From contig CM034597.1 in assembly GCA_020091685.1 (NCBI GenBank), positions 2,302,646 to 2,366,645 on the forward strand: a stretch of 64,000 nt of DNA, given 5' to 3'. The translations under genes and the position numbers were made by a program. The notes under the pieces were generated by a model, which worked only from the letters and a program-made list of their open reading frames with translations, was not told the DNA's origin and did no database searches. Below, in pieces: positions 12,391-23,732 of the stretch (position 1 is its first letter; each line of letters starts with the position of its first letter). The stretch is from Lutjanus erythropterus (taxonomy: Eukaryota; Chordata; Actinopteri; Lutjaniformes; Lutjanidae).

Positions 12391-13175
12391 TTAACACTAG
12401 AACAGCCAAGGAGATCATTTTGATTACTTTCAAATGTATATGTGCAATAAGTTTGTTTAATTAAGAAATACAATGCTGCTGGTACCTGACTTTTCCTAAA
12501 AGTGTCTGTATTTTCATTTAAAATGTTTTTTTTATATAAATTACACAAATGTAAAGAACCTATTTCAGCCACAGGTGATCATACTGAGCACACAGAAATT
12601 ACCACTGTTGTATTACTTTTTGCTTTGCACTTTACAAGTGATCTTGATTTTCTGACAATAAAATACACGTAAATAATTAAACAGACAGAGTTAAAAATGA
12701 AGTAGGGGAGACCAGGGACGGTTATAACACTTTTTGTTTCAGCACCAACAAGTCACTGATTTTTTTTCCCTTCTTTTGTTAAAGCTCTCAAATGTTGAAA
12801 CAAAGTACCCTTACTTAATACAAACAGCAATTTGTTCAACTTTTTTTGGTTTCATTTTGTACTGATTATTTTTGTGATGATTCTAGGTGGAAATGTGATA
12901 TTACTAATGTTAAACATGCTTATTATCTTATAAAATAATCTTATAAAATACATTTAACTGTTTCTCACGCTGAGTAATTCTAGATTAATCTAAAATTTGA
13001 ATCAGATCCCTGATGGTTATTACATCAGTTTACTACACGTGATGGCTGCATATTGATTAACACATAAATAGATTTTAGTGTCTTAGTCTGGTGTTTATCA
13101 AACAGAGTTCAAAATCAAAATAACCATTTATGGTCATTCTAGAAGTTATGGAAATTCTGTCACTTTTAGTGTTAA
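12391..13175 (+). mobile_element. piggyBac-like non-autonomous element, copy 2, TTAA-flanked
   Basis: The element proper is 12395-13171 (777 bp), bounded on both sides by TTAA (12391-12394, 13172-13175). Ends are inverted: CACTAGAACAGCC at the left and, read inward, CACTAAAAGTGACAG at the right; CATTTTGA-type motifs recur near both ends. It lacks any transposase-sized frame. This is the best preserved of three related copies in the window. Confidence 0.8.
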
Positions 13176-13419
13176 ACTGCAGCTCATACCTTACATAAGA
13201 GCAGGAAAAGCATCATGTGATTTTCCCATCCAGCTTATGAAAAGTTGTTGTGATGTTGTAAAAAATAATATGCATTAGCTCTGCTTCCAGCACCTTTTGT
13301 TGAAGTGGATAATCAGAAATAATCAGAAACACACACAAGGAAACTGGTTATTATTCATTAGTTTCAACTGATGGTAATGATCCTTTTTCTAATTAGAGAC
13401 AAGGAAATGCACTTTGTAA

Positions 13420-13860
13420 TAATGTCATACAGCAACTAATGCCAGTAATGAGGCCTTGTTTTAGATGCTCAAAAAACTGTTGGGGTAAACACGTTACAAA
13501 ATCACTCATTAGAGTACTCAGTTATTTAGTTAAGTTTCCAGTAGTTCCTGTCACTGGAGGAGACTCTGAGGGTGTCTTTGTTTGCATTTGGGACAGAAGA
13601 CAGACACAGCCTAAGGTCTCAGCAGACACTGAAATCATAGAGCATCTCAAGTCTCGGGATGGATGGATGTATTGAACAAATTCCTCATGATCAAAACTTT
13701 CTTCGAGGCAGTGTTCCAACACCATCAAGACTAGTGCGCCTGTGGAGAGGCTTTTTAGCCTTGGAGGATCGGACTATCCAACACATTTTGATCCCCAGCT
13801 TTATAAAAGAGTAAATGCAGACAGCATCAGCTGGATGTATCTATGAGATTTGAAAAGCCT
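13420..13860 (+). mobile_element. hAT transposase C-terminal remnant
   Basis: Around 13722-13780 the plus strand reads TIKTSAPVERLFSLGGSDYP, matching the hAT dimerisation motif (N..LPSSAPVERLFS.GG). Upstream coding-like sequence (13439-13675) ends at a stop and is in a different frame, so the gene is broken. Only the C-terminal end is recognisable; the TIRs are not visible. Confidence 0.6.
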
Positions 13861-14334
13861 GTGCAATTTTATAGATTGTAAGTAGGCATGTGTTTTGAGA
13901 AGCTAACTGGTTGATTAGTTGCATTTTGAAACATGATGTAGGTTATATCAGCCTGTGCTCTCTTGTTTTTGTGGAGACAAAACATTATTTTCTTATTTTC
14001 TTCTTTTTTAATAGTGGTCATCTTGTAATGTAACCAGTGAGAAAAGAACTACCCAATACTGCTCAAGACACAACTAACCATCAAACTAGAAAGGAGGAAT
14101 TCTCTGTCTGTCCTTCAGTTCTCTTGACAATCATTCATCCACTCAACTTCACACTTTGTGGTTGTGTTTCTGAAGACCAAACAGAGTGCAGTCTCAAATG
14201 TGGCGCATTTTGGCCAGATGGTGGCGACTTTATGTTTTGGTCTGTAACTTTTGAGTACTTTGAAATAAGTAAGCTTCAGAAACAAAATTGCTACAGTTCC
14301 TTCATATTTTTCAGATTTTCATACAGTTATTATC

Positions 14335-14366
14335 ATAATAATAATAATAATTATTATTATTATTAT
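14335..14366. repeat. Palindromic (ATA)n/(TAT)n microsatellite
   Basis: ATAATAATAATAATAA meets its reverse complement with no spacer, giving a perfect 32-bp palindrome centred at 14350/14351 that could extrude as a cruciform. Confidence 0.95.
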
Positions 14367-14534
14367 AAAAATGTCTCTCCTGAATGTTTTGTGCTATTGC
14401 AACCACATTTGGTGGCCACAGATCTGAGTGACCACAACATGTAATTTGGTGCCATTTGTCCAATAGGTGGCTCTGTAGCAGCATTATCTAACTAAAAAGA
14501 AAGGAATCTGTTTGTATTTATGTCCAACATCGGA

Positions 14535-14805
14535 GTCCCACAGGGGTGTGTGCTTGGCACCCTCCTGTTAACACTGTACACCCAGGACTGCAGCCCCGCG
14601 ACATGGAGAAAAGTTGATTGTAAAGTTCACAGATACCACCATCATCAGCTGGACTGATGAGACTTAATATTGGGAGGAAATCAACAGCCTTGAAGTGTGG
14701 TGCACAGAGAACAACCTACTGCTCAACGTCAGCAAAACCGAGGAGCTGATTGTTGATTTTTGGAAAAAAGGAGACAAAGACTCCTGCCTCACCATCTGAC
14801 CGCTA
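14535..14805 (+). mobile_element. L2/CR1-type LINE reverse-transcriptase fragment
   Basis: Reads VPQGCVLGTLLLTLYTQDCSP, then after a frame change a TDTTIISW segment, then NSLEVWCTENNLLLNVSKTEELIVDF. These match RT domain blocks of fish L2/CR1 LINEs (PQGCVLSPLL, FADDTTIIG, NNLLLNTSKTKELIVDF). The YADD-like core is damaged by a frameshift and there is an in-frame stop, so the copy is dead. Confidence 0.8.
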
Positions 14806-15600
14806 CTTTCTTGCTCTAGCAAACTTAAAAGTAGTTGCAGTCTCCCCAGAACTTAAGCAATACTCTCATGGGTACAGTTTTATTATAACTGCCCAAAATG
14901 ACAAAGATAGGACCCAAGATGAATTTTAAATTGTCTGTTAAGTTTTGGCAACTAAACTGATTTTGTTGTGATATGTACTGGCCAGGTTGATATCAGTTTT
15001 GTCTTAATTTGTGCACTGATTGGACAAACTGGTCTGGTATATGCTCACTTGGCTGCTGAAAATCAGGGAGGAGGTGACCAAAGGAGGTAAAACCTGCCTG
15101 CTGTTAACAACAAATGAAGCACTAATCATTTGGTTTTGTTCTGTCTTGGAGCATGTGTGAACCCTGCAGTGTCACTATGAGGATGGACTTTTTGTGTCTA
15201 TACATGTATGTAAACGGTTTATGATTAGGAAAAAAACATTCATGGTTAAGGTTTGGTCAAGTGGTCATAGTGGTTAGTGGTCATAGTTTGGCAAAACAGT
15301 CACTCTTAGAGGACAGGACACACCTGCAAAGGTCGCTTGTCAGCAGAACTTAAACATATAACTTTAAGCTTTCATTATCTTGGATTCAGGACTGCACACT
15401 GTGAACAGAGAGCATGCATTACAAACTTGGCCCATGGAGCTTGAAATATGTGTGTATTTACTAGGCAGGGAGTGTCACCTGCATTATAGGAAATGGAAGA
15501 TCCAGTGTTCAGATCACGCACAGAAAGCAAGCATCCAAACAAAGAAAAACACATACATCATAGATGTAAGTGTCTGCATATGGTAGACACATTGTTTTAT

Positions 15601-15601
<1 letters not shown>

Positions 15602-15652
<51 letters not shown>
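15602..15652. repeat. (CA)n microsatellite
   Basis: Uninterrupted CA dinucleotides over 51 bp; His-Thr reading frames across it are an artefact of the repeat. Confidence 0.98.
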
Positions 15653-15654
<2 letters not shown>

Positions 15655-15754
15655 CCATCCTACTTCAATCTTCACAAGAACCCTTCACTCACCATGTGTC
15701 CTTACTGCCAAAATGTCCTAGTTCAACACAATATAATTTCACATCAGTGTAGGG

Positions 15755-15756
<2 letters not shown>

Positions 15757-15817
<61 letters not shown>
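15757..15817. repeat. (AC)n microsatellite
   Basis: Uninterrupted AC dinucleotides over about 60 bp, 104 bp beyond a similar array on the same strand. A poly(A) run of 18 follows at 15879-15896. Confidence 0.98.
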
Positions 15818-15821
<4 letters not shown>

Positions 15822-15896
15822 TGCAGAACATCTGGCTTTGTAGCAACAAAATTCCTGTAATATACTTGTCGAGAGAGTAAAAAAAAAAAAAAAAAA

Positions 15897-16957
15897 TTGG
15901 CACTTATAGTTCACATCAGCCTTGTTCTAGTTTTCCTCCATGATTTTCAAAAAGACGGTCTTTCCATAGACTACTGTATTAGGAGGAGGTACAATATAAA
16001 GTTTTATGCCACGTTATTAACATTAACAGTTTCAGAGTATCCATTTTTTAAAGACTGGAAAGAAAGAATTTTGTCTCTCAGTAGCCTTGAGACACAAAGA
16101 CCCCTTCCACGTTAACAGTGCCACTGCAGTTTGTAAAATAGTTTTGAAATTTAAACTTAGAACTTAGATTTCCATTTTTCCTGACACTCAGCTGGACTTT
16201 CATACTACTGTATTATCCACTGTCATTCTCATTCTGTGCTCAAGGTAGCAATAATAACTTTGCAACATCTGGTAAAAATAACTAGAGCAACAACATTGAA
16301 CACAGGTCCACTCAGAACAACGAAACCTAACCTACAGCCAGAGCAAGAAAACATGTAAGGTAACTGTGCTTTGTATGTTTCCAAGAAGGGCACATAATTC
16401 TCGAATTACTGCTAAAGTGTTCTCAAATGTATGTTTCTGAAAATATTTTTGGCAAGAAACTGTCAATGTAGTAACATAATTCTGATTCATATTTGATCGG
16501 CACTGCCTCATATGACAGTTTGATCTGAGTTTCGGGAGTCTGAGGCGTTGCAGTGGGCGGACCTGCTGACTGGATGCAAGTGGATAGACCACTTATTCCA
16601 TTGTGACTGTGGTTGTGAGTAGTGTGGGGGGGCAGATGTAACTGTCATATCAATGAAAACATGAGCGTGGCACACTGTATGAAGTGTATTTCATTAGTAG
16701 TTGAAGTAATGTCATGTTTTGAATGGGTCTCATTCAGCTTTCTGCTTTAGTGATGTCTGCTTTTGTGGATCATTACAACTTGAACTTACCCTCCAGTTCC
16801 ATCGGTTAGGTTTCTGTTGAGCCATCACCAAACTAGCTATCCTCAATCAGGCAAACGTTAAGTCATGCTTATATATGCAGTTATATTTATCACATTTCTG
16901 AAACTAAAATAACACACAAAGGTTATTATAAAAATTGGTTTTCCTGAATCCGTACCA
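15897..16957. other. Non-coding stretch, no feature seen
   Basis: A/T-rich sequence without a recognisable frame or boundable repeat. Confidence 0.6.
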
Positions 16958-17065
16958 TTTAGAGGTGCAGGAAAATATTAATATGCTTGATGCTGAGATA
17001 TCATGTTTTGTGATACTTTATTAATTCTCAAAAACACCTATCATGTATCGTGATACATGCAAAGA
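16958..17065. mobile_element. hAT-like repeat fragment (TATCGTGATAC type)
   Basis: Contains TAGAGGTGCAG, GATATCATG and TATCATGTATCGTGATAC, resembling the ends of dispersed hAT-like elements with repeated TATCGTGATA motifs in fish. Ends and target duplication not identified. Confidence 0.35.
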
Positions 17066-17542
17066 TTTGTAGCAGCGGTTCACTTTCTGTTGTATTTAAA
17101 CCCCCGACCAGTAAATAGCAATGTTTTTGTCTATCTTCACTGTTCTGATGCATAAAAAATGACTGTTTCACTAAAATTAGATTTTAAAAAATAGCAATGT
17201 ATTGAATCATAACCCCTTTATTGTATCACCACATTGCTGCCAACACACAGCTCTAAAACTTTAGGTTGTCAAGGAACAGAATTTTACTATTGGTAGAAGC
17301 GAATAATTAAGTCAGAAAATTGAAAACTTCTAAGTTGTCTTAAATTTAAGTTGCATTAAAGCAGACTGCTAATTTGAAAGAAATCAGATTATGAAGTACA
17401 TCTGTCTTAAGCAATCATGTTCATCTAACTCGTTAATTAGATTTTTTAAAACTTTTCATTTTAAAATTCATTTGTGTTACCAGTTGAAGTATTTTTTTTA
17501 AAGTTGGCCCAATAATTCTCTTTTTTCAGTGCAGATTTGTCT

Positions 17543-17610
17543 GGTTGCCAGACTATCTGGATTAGGTTTAGGCACCAAAAGATCACGGTGCGGGTTAAAA
17601 TTATTACTTT
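17543..17610 (+). repeat. Dispersed repeat rptC, short piece
   Basis: GGTTTAGGCACCAAAAGATCACGG...GGGTTAAAATTA matches the core of the copies at 37752-37880 and 47980-48140. Confidence 0.5.
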
Positions 17611-17756
17611 CTTAAGACCCTGGTCTCCCGGGTCTAAGTCCTGCATTCTTGCACAGTGCTTTTCAGGACACTTTCACTCAACTTTTATATGTGTTGTATT
17701 GTCAGATGCCTTATTTAAAATTTAGTTGAGACAACTGAAAAGTGAGACATGCAAAT

Positions 17757-18450
17757 ACGTCCGTCCATCTTCAACCGCTTTTCCAAAGTCGGGTTGCAAA
17801 GGTAACAGTTCCAGCAGGGGCCTCAGACTTGCCTTTCGTTGGCCACATCAACAAGCTCTGACTGGGTCATCCTGACATGTTCCCAGCTCATGGTGGAGAT
17901 ATAATACCTCCACCTAGTCCTAAATCTGTCCCATGGTCGCCTCCCAGCTGGATGTGCCTGGACCACCTCCCTAGGGAGGTGACCAGGTGGCATCATCACA
18001 AGATACCTGAACCACCTCAACTGGCTCCTTTCTATGCAAAGGAGCAGCAGCTCTACCCCGAGTCCTTCTCATCTTATCCCTAAGGGAGATGCCAGCCATC
18101 CTCTTGAGAAAACTCATTTCAGCCACGATCTCATATCTGCGATCTCATTCTTGACCCACCCTTCATGAGCACAGGTGAGTGCAGGAACAAAGATTGACCA
18201 GTAGATCAGGAGCTTTGCCTTCTGCCTCAGCTCTCTTTTTGTCACAACAGCATGGTAAAGTGAGCACTATACTCGATTCACCAGCCCATCTCATGCTCCC
18301 TTGTCCCCTCAATCAAGAACAAGACCCCAAGATCCTCACTTGGGGTAAGGACTCATTCCCCACTGAGAACCAAGGCTTCAGATTTAGAAGGGCTGATCCT
18401 CATCAAAGCGGCTTCTCATTCGGCTGTGAAATGATCCAATGAGTGTTGAA
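17757..18450 (-). mobile_element. Rex3 (RTE-clade) LINE, 3' fragment
   Basis: On the minus strand this encodes the C-terminal part of a Rex3 reverse-transcriptase ORF; the piece at 17823-18020 contains RWFRYLVMMPPGHLPREV and RRPWDRFRTRWRYYIS, recognisable against remembered Rex3 protein (RWLGHLIRMPPGRLPREV). It ends at low coordinates in the usual GGAAAAGCGGTTGAAG-type 3' end. The copy is 5'-truncated, as is normal for RTE elements, and decayed by stops and small indels, so it is dead. Its 5' edge abuts the SINE at 18454. Confidence 0.85.
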
Positions 18451-18846
18451 TACGGGGCGGCATGTTGGTGCAGTGGTTAGCACTGCCGTCTCACAGCAAG
18501 AAAGTCCTGAGTTCAATCCCCTAGCTCCCCGGCTGGGGCAGGGCCTTTCTGTGTGGAGTTTGCATGTTCTCCCCGTGTCTGCATGGGTTCTCTCCAGGTT
18601 CTCCGGCTTCCTCCCACAGTCCAAAGACATGCATGCTAGGTTAATTGGTGACTCTAAATTGCCCATAGGTGTGAATGTGAGTGTGAGTGGTTGTCTGTCT
18701 ATGTGTCAGCCCTGCGATGAACTGGCGACTTGTCCAGGGTGAACCCTGCCTCTTGCCCAATGTCAGCTGGGATAGACTCCAGCAGCCCGCGACCCTTACG
18801 GAATAAGCAGTTACAGAAAATGAATGAATGAATGAGTGTTGAATAC
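18438..18846 (+). mobile_element. Full-length tRNA-derived SINE (family A) with 16-bp target duplication
   Basis: The element proper spans 18454-18830 (377 bp). The head carries A-box-like (GGTGCAGTGGTTAGCAC) and B-box-like (GAGTTCAATCC) pol III motifs; the tail is a short (GAAT)n repeat. It is flanked by perfect 16-bp direct repeats AATGAGTGTTGAATAC at 18438-18453 and 18831-18846, the mark of LINE-assisted insertion. The left repeat includes the last bases of the Rex3 fragment at 17757-18450, so the SINE landed at that element's truncated 5' edge and is younger than it. Confidence 0.95.
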
Positions 18847-19830
18847 ATTTAATATTAAAAAGTATATTTACATTCAACAAAAAATGTCAGAGTTGATGAA
18901 ACATGCCAGTTGTTTGTGTTTCTCCAGTACTCTGCACATCTGCCTTTATTTAATTGCCTGGTTTTATTCCGCTTATGTTTAGTTTCTCACCATTAATCTG
19001 CCGCGTTTACTCATAAATAGATTTCTCAGCTTTGTTAAATTCAGTCCCAGGTATCACTCAAAAGGTATTAAACATGCTAAATGTTATTTTGGAAAGCTGA
19101 GATACCTTCTTTCAACACAAATTAGAGGTGTCTGAATGGCAACATGGCACAGGTTTGCAGTTCCAGATGGCACCAGCTAATGTGTTGGAAGGCAGCAGTG
19201 ACGTCTCAGACGCAGAGATGTCTGCCAGCATGCCCTCTCTGATTTACTCTGCGTGTTGATTATTCTGGTATTATTTGTGAGGGCTCGGGCTGCCTCTGCC
19301 TGTAGCCTCCAGTTTGTGTCAGCTTTGATAAAACTGAGCCAGTTAAAAGTGAACATCGGTCCCACTGTAAACAAACATGACACAGACGGAGCAAAAGACA
19401 ACATCAAAAGAGTTAAAAGATAAAAGTCAGAAGCAACATTACTAATTGGGTTTGCTACCAGGAAAGCCAGTGATACGTGTTCTATGGTTCAACAATGAAA
19501 AGAACAAATTTACATGGCAGAATTTGATCCTGTGCATCGTGTTGACCCATTTCTTCTCTGATAATCAGCCCTGTATCCTGAGGAATCTGCTCCACATTGG
19601 ACGATTCCACATTAGATTTAAATCTAATGCCAACATTTATTGCACAAAACTTATAGTAGTACAACCATTATGTTGTGAGGTTGAAAGGTGTGGACATTGA
19701 GGTAGTAGATGGGCATGTAACGCAGCAGACTTTGATGCAAAGGACCAGAGTTTGCTTCCAGTCAGACATTTACAATTTAAGTGTAAACTTCATCCCCAGG
19801 GGATGTATTTAATTTTTTTTAATCCAGAAC
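18847..19830. other. Non-coding stretch, no feature seen
   Basis: No recognisable coding content; nothing bounded by repeats could be found. Confidence 0.55.
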
Positions 19831-20467
19831 TAGATCAGAATGATTTGGATAGGATCAGATCTCAAAATTGGGTATTTCAAAAGCAGGATATGTATCCTGA
19901 TCTTGCAACACTGGAATACAGATTTGGCAATCCAGTCCTGTCCAGAATCTGGATGTTATTTTTGGGTACTTCAAAATTATAATGTGGAAATTCGGATAGT
20001 TTTGATTCTAAAAATCAGGATTATTCTGATTCCATTGGGAAGGTCGATTCAGTATGGATTCAAGGCGGATGTAGAAACATGAAGGGCTCAGGGGATGTAT
20101 TTAATCATTCATTTTTACTTTCTTGCATATTAAAGTAACACAGTTCATATCAGAATAATATCCATTCTAAATTCAACAATTACCCAATAATATTTTCCAA
20201 ATTTTCCAATGGGTTGGTGCAAGAATTTCACATTTCTTCCTCCAAAGGTGGAATGTGCAACATAATTCTCAACTGCATGAGGCTTCATAATATCGCTAAA
20301 GGATGCAAAGTTCCTCACTACATTTAAAGCCCCAAGTAGATGACCCTGACCAAGAGACTGAAGCCTATCTGAAGACTGCAAATTTAGATTATGTAATCCT
20401 GATCTTGTGGTATCTGGATCAGAATGATCCTATCTGAAAATTCTTTGAAAAAGCAGAACAAAAAATA
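19831..20467. repeat. Imperfect direct duplication, unit 1
   Basis: Blocks such as ATCTCAAAATTGGG..TTTC, GTATGGATTCAAGGCGGA, GCCCCAAGTAGATGACCCTGA and GTAATCCTGATCTTGTGGTA recur in the same order in 20588-21504. A minus-strand frame (20145-20381) is open for 78 codons but has no known domain. The repeat class is unknown. Confidence 0.7.
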
Positions 20468-20587
20468 TAAGATCAATTTTATCTGCGATAGCAAAAAAGA
20501 AGGATTACAAAACCTGGATAATTCTGATCTAAATTAAAAGATTTGAAATGCTGGGACCTGGAGATATAGTTCAACATTTTTAATCTA

Positions 20588-21504
20588 TATCAGAATTATT
20601 CAGATATGATTAAATCTCAAAATTGGGCATTTCATAAGCAGGATATATGATCCTGATACTACAAAAACAGGATACAGATTTGGTAATCCTAGAATCCAGA
20701 TTGAATATTGTTTTGGGGTATTTCAAAACTACAAGGTGTAGGTTAGTGTAGTTTTAATGCTAAAAATCACTGGAAGTGTGGATTCAGCATGGATTCAAGG
20801 TGGACATGCGGACATGTAGGACACATGGCAAATATTGAATCATTCTTGGAAGAAGTGTTGAAAAGGCACTTTGAATGCCTGGACAACCTACATGTAAACC
20901 CACAGTGAGTATACAACATAACTCTGGCCTGCATCATGCTTCATAATTACTAAACAGCTTATTAAACAACCCAAGGTTCCTCACTGTGATGGAAGGGGTG
21001 ATTATTCACAGCCCCAAACAGATGACCCTGAATTACCAGCACCACAACCAGCTGGACCAGATGGACAGTCAATGAGAGACACTTTAGTTATTTTACTGAG
21101 GGTCATTTGATCATTGAAAAAAAGAAGTATGCTGACAGTTATTTATTTGACTTTTTTAATCCAGCAAGATATGATAATAATAATAATAATAATAACAATA
21201 ATAATAATAATAATAATAATACCTCATGTGATAGCTAAACCACAGATATGCATAATAATCATTCCCAGTGAATTCTGCAATTCTGGCCTATGTATTGCTA
21301 ATGCAGATAAGTGAATATGAATAATATGTAAACTGGGTAGACCTCCATCTGTTGGTCAAAATAACTTCTCATGAACACAGATGAGAAAATGCTGGGAAGA
21401 AGTGCAAATCAAAGACCGCAAATTGAGATTCTGTAATCCTGATCTTGTGGTATCCGGATCAGAATGATCCTGTCTGAAAATTCTTTGGAAAAGCAGGCCA
21501 AAAG
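20588..21504. repeat. Imperfect direct duplication, unit 2
   Basis: Second copy of the 19831-20467 unit, expanded to about 917 bp by extra sequence that includes an AAT microsatellite (21173-21221). The last block (from GTAATCCTGATCTTGTGGTA at 21436) is much closer to its partner than the middle is. Confidence 0.7.
21173..21221. repeat. (AAT)n microsatellite
   Basis: ATAATAATAAT run of about 49 bp with one AAC interruption. Confidence 0.95.
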
Positions 21505-21860
21505 CTACCAGATGAGTGAACTCATGGTTACATACAGTAGTATGTGACACTCAAGGTAAGGAGTCACAGACCAGAGTGAGCAGGTGACCAGCTGGAGCTC
21601 TGACAGCTCATTTATAAGCCTTTGTAAAAATTCCTGCTGTACCTGTGTTGAATCTAGCTGAGCTAACATGAGCAGATCAGAGAGAGATTCTCTGGTGTGT
21701 GTGTCAGTACATAGCCATAGCCCTTCTGTTCATTATGGGACCATCATGAAGGGAAATGATTCAGTCTGGTGCTTCTACAGCCATCAAAGTACACACAAGT
21801 CTGAATATTCATATATTTCTCTTTCACTGAAAGGTTAGCCACACAACTTTTTTAAATGTT

Positions 21861-22014
21861 AATTTCATGATGGTCAGCCCTGCGATGAACTCGCGACTTG
21901 TCCAGGATGTACCCCGCCTCTCACCCAATGTCAGCTGGGATAGGCTCCAGCAACCCGCAACCCTTCCAGAATAAGCGGTTACAGAAAATGAATGACTTAA
22001 TGAATTTCATGATG
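21861..22014 (+). mobile_element. 5'-truncated SINE (family A) with 12-bp target duplication
   Basis: The 3' 130 bp of family A (21873-22002, from CAGCCCTGCGATGAACTCG to the AATGA tail) is flanked by perfect direct repeats AATTTCATGATG at 21861-21872 and 22003-22014. Truncation together with a target duplication indicates incomplete reverse transcription at insertion, not later deletion. Confidence 0.92.
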
Positions 22015-22129
22015 TAGATTAATCCCAAACGGTCGAATCGAGCAGTGGCGTTGTGAGGTTCAGGATGATTTAAGTGGTATTTTGAGCCAATTTCAACCCA
22101 TGAAATCGTTGAAAAAGTTGTGCAGTTGT

Positions 22130-22480
22130 GCAAAACATAAATAAAAACAGAATCCAACAATTTGCAAATCTTTTTCCATCTGTATTCAATTGAAGTACAA
22201 AGACAAGATATTTAAATTTCAAATGTATTAACTTTATTTATTTATTTATTTATTTATTTGGTAAATATACACTCATTGTGAATTTGATGTTGCACCAGTT
22301 TGGAACATTCCACAGGTTACAGGTGATAGTAACATAATTGGGTATTAAAGGGGCATTTTCCAAAGGCACAGTCTCAGCAAGGATAGGGCAAAGTTCACCA
22401 CGTTATGAAAAACTGTGTGGTCAAACAATCCCACAGTCCGACCTTTTACACCCCTGCAGAATTCTACAGTGTTGTTGCAG
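22130..22480 (+). repeat. Dispersed teleost repeat, truncated
   Basis: CAATTTGCAAATC...TTTTCCATCTGTATTCAATTG and TTTGGAACATTCCACAGGTTACAGG...GGGTATTAAAGGGGCAT match, from memory, a very common teleost repeat; class uncertain. A (TTTA)n run lies at 22233-22259. Confidence 0.5.
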
Positions 22481-22910
22481 TTCCTCACCTAAATGAGAAA
22501 TTTACTGCTCACCCCAAACACACAGCTTGATTTAAAAAATGGAATGAATTTGACAGTTACAAGTTGTTTTTCATTTGAAAAGAAAACACAAACCAAATAT
22601 ATGGCATTTGTAGCTTTTCATACCAAGTGTGATTCAACACATTTCTATAAAACATCAGACAAAACCACCAGTAGCTCTTAAACTGCTGTAAATAACTGTG
22701 ATGGAATGAATCTCAGTCTGAATAAAAGAAGAGAAAATAACTTCAAGTCATTTTTTAACAAAAATGATCCACAACATTTGTCATTGAATCAACATTCAGA
22801 GTCTGACAAAAGCAGGTCATCACTGGATGACGCTGGACTTTCAAAATAAAACACAAATGTCCCACACTTTACCCCACAAATCTAGGTTATAAGACAACCA
22901 ACAGCAATAT

Positions 22911-23235
22911 GGTGTCGGTAATGTTTTTGACAACTTCTGTGAGCAAATCACTGAATTTATGTGTAGTAAAATGTGACTCCGTGACTAATCCATACGACTC
23001 TTTGTTGCACCTCACCTCAGAAAAAAAACCCTCTGTCTCCGGCAGCGAGAGCAGAGTAGGCTCCGCTGTTTACTGATGGTGATCATGTGATGTGATTCAG
23101 AACAAAAAACTCACTATGTCTACTATGTTTCCACCCTGGTGTTGTTGGTAGTGTTTTTGGCAACTTCCACGAGAATAATCACTGAATTTCTATGCAGAAA
23201 AGTTGTGACCTGGTCAGTGGTTCGTACTGACTGAA
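22911..23235. repeat. Two diverged direct repeats about 230 bp apart
   Basis: GGTGTCGGTAATGTTTTTGACAACTTC...ATCACTGAATTTATG (22911-22998) and GGTGTTGTTGGTAGTGTTTTTGGCAACTTC...ATCACTGAATTTCTATG (23139-23235) are clearly related. The rest of the block up to about 23400 is unassigned. Confidence 0.6.
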
Positions 23236-23732
23236 AGGAAGCAGGAATGAGAAAGAATTTCACCTTTAAGACTTCAACAAATAGTGTCCTCAGTTCCCAC
23301 TCAGTAATCATACTGAGTGTTGTTAAAAGAAAAGCTGATGTAACACTCTGGTAAACACGCTTGTGTCCCAACTTCCTTGGAAGGTGTTAAAACTCTAGTT
23401 GCCATGCGACTATTGCTTTTAAAGCTGTTATGGGCAGTTTATTTTTGGTGTCATCGGGAAAAAGTTCCATAATAGACTTTAAGCGTCATGTACTTCAAGT
23501 CCTCTGAGAGAAAAATACACTTCTGGTCCTCTTCTCGGTTCTGTGTTCAGACTTTAGAAAATCTAACCCGTGATGTGAGAGGCCAGTCACAGTTCAAGTA
23601 TTTCACAACCTGGGAATGGGATGCAACCATTGACCTTTCTTCAAGCCACCAACCCAAAAAGTTGGTAATTTGGTGACCTGGGAAAGAGACTCAATAATTA
23701 ACTATCCTTGAGAATCGCTACCGCTCATGTGA

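Noticed and set aside
14037-14444. 135-codon plus-strand frame
   Set aside because: Ends in Asn/Tyr runs from the AAT/TAT palindrome; no recognisable domain.
15493-15843. 116-codon His/Thr-rich frame
   Set aside because: It is the translation of the two CA microsatellites; no other content.
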